This document shows, piece after piece, positions 5,633 to 8,401 of a stretch of 8,401 bases of DNA; within the stretch, counting starts at the first letter, position 1; the number at the start of each line of letters is the position of its first letter. The stretch lies in contig CALZAP010000044.1 in NCBI GenBank assembly GCA_945614335.1, forward strand, positions 1 through 8,401. Reading direction: 5' to 3'. The notes under the pieces were generated by a model, which was not told where the DNA came from, searched no databases, and worked only from the letters and a program-made list of their open reading frames with translations. This DNA comes from an uncultured Prevotella sp. (GTDB lineage: Bacteria > Bacteroidota > Bacteroidia > Bacteroidales > Bacteroidaceae). The position numbers were made by a program, and so were the translations under genes.

Positions 5633-6541
5633 TTATCTACAGAGAGCCCTGTAATCAGATGGTTTTAGCCCTGTCTTGAGCTTAAACTTCGACGAGAAAT
5701 AGTCTGGCGACTCATAGTTCAGCTTGTATGCAATCTCCTTTATGCTCTCGTCTGTGATAGACAGCAGTTCCTTTGCGCGTTGCAGCCTGAGGTCGTCCTG
5801 GTATGTTGCCGGAGCCACTCCTGTGTATTCCTTAAACAGCTTTCTGAAGTTTGAATAGCTTATGCCGAGTTCCTGCGAAATGTCTTGTATGGTGACCTTT
5901 TTCTCCAACGTCTCGCGTATGCGCATGCGTGCCTTATTTATTATATCTACCTGCTGCGAGTTTTTGTTCAGTTGCATGTTTCGTTCGAGCGAATACATCA
6001 GTCCTATCAGATGGTTAACGATGCCGGCAAGTGTCTGCTGGCAGTAAGCGGCCTCTTGCATTGCCGTTTTGTATGCCTCTTGGTAGATGTGCTGCATGTC
6101 CATGCTGAATCCTACATGGTATATCGGCTTTTGGGGCGAAAGAAATCCGGCCTTCACCCTGTCGTCAACGTTCTTTCCCTTAAATCCTATCCAGTAGCTC
6201 TTCCAGCCGATGTTATCGAGCGGCCGATAAGTATGCCACTCGCCTGGAAAGAGCAGAAACATGTCGCCTGGCCTGATGTGTGTCTCAGGCACACTAGCCG
6301 ACTTGAACAAGCCTTCGCCTTCAAGGTTGTAAAGCAGTTGGTATTCGTCGAGCACGCGGCCTTTCTCCACGTTGAAGTAATAGCCCAAGGCATGGCCCTT
6401 GGTGGGATAAGAACCGCCAGGTATTATCTCCTCATACCCTACGGTGCTCACCGTAAGACCCCATTTTGCGTCTCTCTCCGAAGCGAGAAGATACTTGCAT
6501 TTTACAATTTGTTTTTGATCAGCGTTATTGTGTTCTTTCAT
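5633..6541 (-). CDS. rhaR: AraC-family transcriptional regulator, RhaR-like activator of rhamnose genes
   Basis: This 302-residue cytoplasmic regulator has an N-terminal cupin-like sugar-sensing domain (about 30-130, including GDMFLLFPGEWHTYRP, 92-107). It is followed by a helical linker and a C-terminal AraC DNA-binding domain with two helix-turn-helix motifs. The first is around 216-240 (TIQDISQELGISYSNFRKLF), the second around 266-297 (SIKEIAYKLNYESPDYFSSK, then GLKPSDYR). The AraC family is certain. Rhamnose as the signal, and hence the rhaR name, is inferred from its place between rhaB and PL11 and from the paired direct-repeat sites at the rhaD, rhaB and PL11 promoters. Its own promoter lacks such a site and has a perfect -33 element, suggesting constitutive expression. 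It is unlike the hybrid two-component sensors that control many Bacteroidota polysaccharide loci. Confidence 0.85.
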   Translation of the reverse strand: MKEHNNADQKQIVKCKYLLASERDAKWGLTVSTVGYEEIIPGGSYPTKGHALGYYFNVEKGRVLDEYQLLYNLEGEGLFKSASVPETHIRPGDMFLLFPGEWHTYRPLDNIGWKSYWIGFKGKNVDDRVKAGFLSPQKPIYHVGFSMDMQHIYQEAYKTAMQEAAYCQQTLAGIVNHLIGLMYSLERNMQLNKNSQQVDIINKARMRIRETLEKKVTIQDISQELGISYSNFRKLFKEYTGVAPATYQDDLRLQRAKELLSITDESIKEIAYKLNYESPDYFSSKFKLKTGLKPSDYRALCR

Positions 6542-6567
6542 TCTTGTCAGGTGTTAGTAAGTGAGTG

Positions 6568-6599
6568 CAAAAATACCAATTATTATTGAAACATGCAAA
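6568..6599 (-). promoter_or_regulatory. Promoter of the AraC-family regulator gene
   Basis: On the minus strand a perfect TTTG (6599 to 6596) is separated by 20 bases from TATTTTTG (6575 to 6568), a perfect TAnnTTTG. The ATG is 27 bases after the -7 box. No RTCAAAA half-site lies 56 or 35 bases upstream, so the regulator probably does not activate itself. It is the best consensus promoter in the window. Confidence 0.65.
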
Positions 6600-6625
6600 A
6601 AAACATTCAAAAAAATGGCAAAAAA
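6597..6625. other. Phased A-tracts in the regulator/PL11 divergent region
   Basis: Three A-tracts, 6597-6603 (seven A), 6609-6615 (seven A) and 6620-6625 (six A), have centres 10.5-12 bases apart, near one helical turn. Such phasing is known to bend DNA. They lie between the regulator promoter and the PL11 operator. The rest of the 208-base gap (6542-6749) holds the two promoters and the operator described separately. A structural role is inferred, and AT-rich DNA can show this by chance. Confidence 0.4.
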
Positions 6626-6658
6626 TCCAAATAATACACTCTTTTATGTGCTGTTAAT

Positions 6659-6692
6659 GTCAAAAATCAAGGGAAAAAATCAATTTTTAGTG
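6659..6692 (+). promoter_or_regulatory. Predicted RhaR operator of the PL11 lyase gene
   Basis: GTCAAAAATCAAGG (6659-6672) is one base different from the distal rhaB half-site and starts exactly 56 bases before the -7 box. A weaker second half, ATCAATTTTTAGTG (6679-6692), starts 20 bases later and 36 bases before the -7 box. The distal half is therefore strong and in register, while the proximal half is degenerate and one base off the 21-base period. Confidence 0.58.
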
Positions 6693-6714
6693 CAATACTT
6701 ATATCTTTTATTTG

Positions 6715-6722
6715 TAATTTTG
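6715..6722 (+). promoter_or_regulatory. Promoter -7 box of the PL11 lyase gene
   Basis: TAATTTTG, identical to the rhaD and GH106 -7 boxes, lies 27 bases before the chosen ATG. There is no clear TTTG at 19-21 bases upstream, again as expected for an activator-dependent promoter. The box supports the start at 6750 over any upstream in-frame ATG. Confidence 0.55.
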
Positions 6723-6749
6723 CACCCGAAAGAAGAAACCGAATCTTAT

Positions 6750-8390
6750 ATGAAACAAAGAATCATCTCATTTGCACTTTCTGCCCTGACACTCTCTACC
6801 GGAGTCATGGCTCAAAACACGATAGAGAATATTGACCGCGGAGTGGTGGCATTGCCAGCACGACAAGGCGGAATGTTTCTCAGCTGGCGACTACTCGCTA
6901 CTGACACCGACAGCGTGAGGTTTAACGTGATGCGCGACGGAAAAGCCGTGGCCACCGACATTATGGACACAAACTTCGAAGACAAGGACGGTTCGCCTTC
7001 CTCTGTTTATTCCATAGTGACCAAACAGCGTGGTGGCGAGGAAACCTCAAAGACCATAAAACCATGGGGCGACGTATTCCTCAGCATGCCCGTAAACCGT
7101 CCCGAAGCCGGCACTTGTCCCGACGGCAAGACATACACCTACTCGCCCAACGACTGCTCTGTGGGAGATGTTGACGGCGACGGACAATACGAGATAATCG
7201 TGAAATGGGATCCATCAAACGCCCACGACAATGCCCACGACGGATATACCGGCGACGTGATTCTCGACTGCTACAAGCTTGACGGCACACAGCTTTGGCG
7301 CGTCAACCTCGGACGAAACATACGCGCCGGAGCACACTACACACAGTTTCTCGTATACGACTTCGACGGCGACGGTAAGGCGGAAATGATATGCAAGACA
7401 GCACCTGGCAGCCTCGACGGCTCAAAACGCTACGTAAGCCTCGCAGCCACCGACAACGAAATACTCGCCATCGACAACAAAGCCGACTACCGCACCGATC
7501 GTGGACGAATACTCCAGGGCGAAGAGCTACTCACCGTGTTTGACGGACCTACTGGCAAGGCCTTGCACACCGTGTGGTACAACCCCAACCGCGCTTATGG
7601 CGTGGGCGGAAAGGCAGAATATGCCGGATGGGGCGACAAAAACTTTATGGGTAACCGAGGCGAACGATACCTCGCCTGTGTGGCTCATCTCGACGGCATT
7701 GACAAGAAAGCCAGTGCAGTGATGTGCCGCGGATACTACACGCGGTCGTATCTCTGGGCGGTGAACTTCGACGGACGTCAGCTCTCAACAAAATGGCTGC
7801 ACGCCTCAGTCAGCGACAACGAGTGGAAGCTATACGACACTAACGGAACTATTGTGAAACAAGCAGCCGGACTAAAAGCCACTGCATATGGACAAGGAGC
7901 TCACGGCATTGCCGTGGCTGATGTCGACGGCGACGGTTGCGACGAGATAACCTTCGGCTCGGCAGCCATCAACAACGACGGCTCCCTACTCTACTCCACC
8001 GGACTTGGACACGGCGACGCTTTCCATCTGTCCGACCTCGACCCCGACCGCCCCGGACTCGAATTCTTCATGGTTCACGAGGCTCCGCCCTATGGTGCTG
8101 ACCTGCGCGACGCACTCACCGGCGAACTGCTATTCCACCAGCCAGGCAGCGAGGACACAGGTCGCGGCATGTCAGCCGACATCGACCCTGCCCACCGCGG
8201 TTGTGAGATGTGGCATATTTGCGAACGCTCAGTAAGGAATGTGAGGGGTGAAGTAATAGCCCAAACCATGCCGCCGATGAACTTCAGGATATACTGGGAC
8301 GGTGACCTGCAGGAAGAGCTCCTCGGCAACCTCACGCGCAGGACTTTCTTGCCGCCATGCCTCTACAAATGGGACGGAAAGGAAACCTAG
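6750..8390 (+). CDS. Rhamnogalacturonan lyase, polysaccharide lyase family 11, apparently frameshifted near the right edge
   Basis: PL11 enzymes cut the rhamnose-galacturonate backbone of rhamnogalacturonan I by beta-elimination, using calcium. Residues 1-21 (MKQRIISFALSALTLSTGVMA) form a signal peptide, so the enzyme is exported. A beta-sandwich domain follows (about 23-115, IENIDRGVVALPARQGG), then the beta-propeller. Calcium-loop motifs are visible at DVDGDG (140-145), DFDGDG (204-209) and DVDGDG (391-396), with looser versions at 429-437 and 477-485. The open frame ends at residue 546 with YKWDGKET and a TAG. Known PL11 proteins run to about 600 residues or more, with a further C-terminal part. 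Reading the last bases in the +2 frame gives KGNLATAI, a natural continuation after KWDG. One A is therefore probably missing near 8378-8381, and the gene would continue past the window. The open frame also extends upstream to 6561, but that part covers the promoter and operator. The mapped operator suggests rhamnose-responsive expression. Confidence 0.88.
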   Translation: MKQRIISFALSALTLSTGVMAQNTIENIDRGVVALPARQGGMFLSWRLLATDTDSVRFNVMRDGKAVATDIMDTNFEDKDGSPSSVYSIVTKQRGGEETSKTIKPWGDVFLSMPVNRPEAGTCPDGKTYTYSPNDCSVGDVDGDGQYEIIVKWDPSNAHDNAHDGYTGDVILDCYKLDGTQLWRVNLGRNIRAGAHYTQFLVYDFDGDGKAEMICKTAPGSLDGSKRYVSLAATDNEILAIDNKADYRTDRGRILQGEELLTVFDGPTGKALHTVWYNPNRAYGVGGKAEYAGWGDKNFMGNRGERYLACVAHLDGIDKKASAVMCRGYYTRSYLWAVNFDGRQLSTKWLHASVSDNEWKLYDTNGTIVKQAAGLKATAYGQGAHGIAVADVDGDGCDEITFGSAAINNDGSLLYSTGLGHGDAFHLSDLDPDRPGLEFFMVHEAPPYGADLRDALTGELLFHQPGSEDTGRGMSADIDPAHRGCEMWHICERSVRNVRGEVIAQTMPPMNFRIYWDGDLQEELLGNLTRRTFLPPCLYKWDGKET

Positions 8391-8401
8391 CCACTGCCAT
8401 T

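Noticed and set aside
5885..6589. Plus-strand open frame of 234 codons opposite the AraC-family gene
   Set aside because: Antisense to a complete regulator with two clear helix-turn-helix motifs; it ends in the regulator promoter, and its sequence resembles no family.
6561..6749. In-frame upstream extension of the PL11 gene by 63 codons
   Set aside because: It covers the predicted operator and -7 box, its sequence is A-rich and unlike any domain, and it would bury the clear signal peptide that begins at 6750.

Overview
This window is an L-rhamnose utilisation locus from a member of the Bacteroidota, most likely a gut or rumen Bacteroidales such as a Prevotella relative. The assignment rests on the promoter elements (TAnnTTTG -7 boxes), leaders without clear Shine-Dalgarno sites, the gene families present (GH106 rhamnosidase, PL11 lyase, RhaT) and the similarity of the proteins to known rhamnose enzymes. 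No database search was run.

Layout. At the left edge is the 5' end of a GH106 alpha-L-rhamnosidase gene on the minus strand (1-208). A divergent 220-base regulatory region separates it from rhaD (rhamnulose-1-phosphate aldolase) and rhaM (rhamnose mutarotase), both on the plus strand. These converge on a minus-strand operon read rhaB (rhamnulokinase), rhaI (rhamnose isomerase), rhaT (rhamnose/proton symporter). Upstream of rhaB, on the same strand, is an AraC-family regulator (RhaR-like). It is divergent from a plus-strand PL11 rhamnogalacturonan lyase gene that runs to the right edge and seems to be frameshifted just before it.

How it works together. The secreted or periplasmic PL11 lyase would cut the rhamnogalacturonan-I backbone and the GH106 enzyme would release rhamnose. 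RhaT imports it, RhaM interconverts the anomers, RhaI makes L-rhamnulose, RhaB phosphorylates it, and RhaD splits it to dihydroxyacetone phosphate and L-lactaldehyde. No lactaldehyde reductase or dehydrogenase is present in the window.

Two non-coding signals stand out. First, the rhaD, rhaB and PL11 promoters each carry a direct repeat of the half-site RTCAAAA. The distal half-site begins exactly 56 bases upstream of the -7 box in all three, which suggests one operator family for the RhaR-like activator. Second, purine-rich elements with shared ends (5' AATGAGGAG, 3' GGAGAGAGGAGTGAGA) begin 0-4 bases after the stop codons of rhaD, rhaM and rhaT. The last two copies face each other and form a long inverted repeat that fills the convergent gap.

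All gaps between genes are shorter than 300 bases, and their contents are described in the entries.
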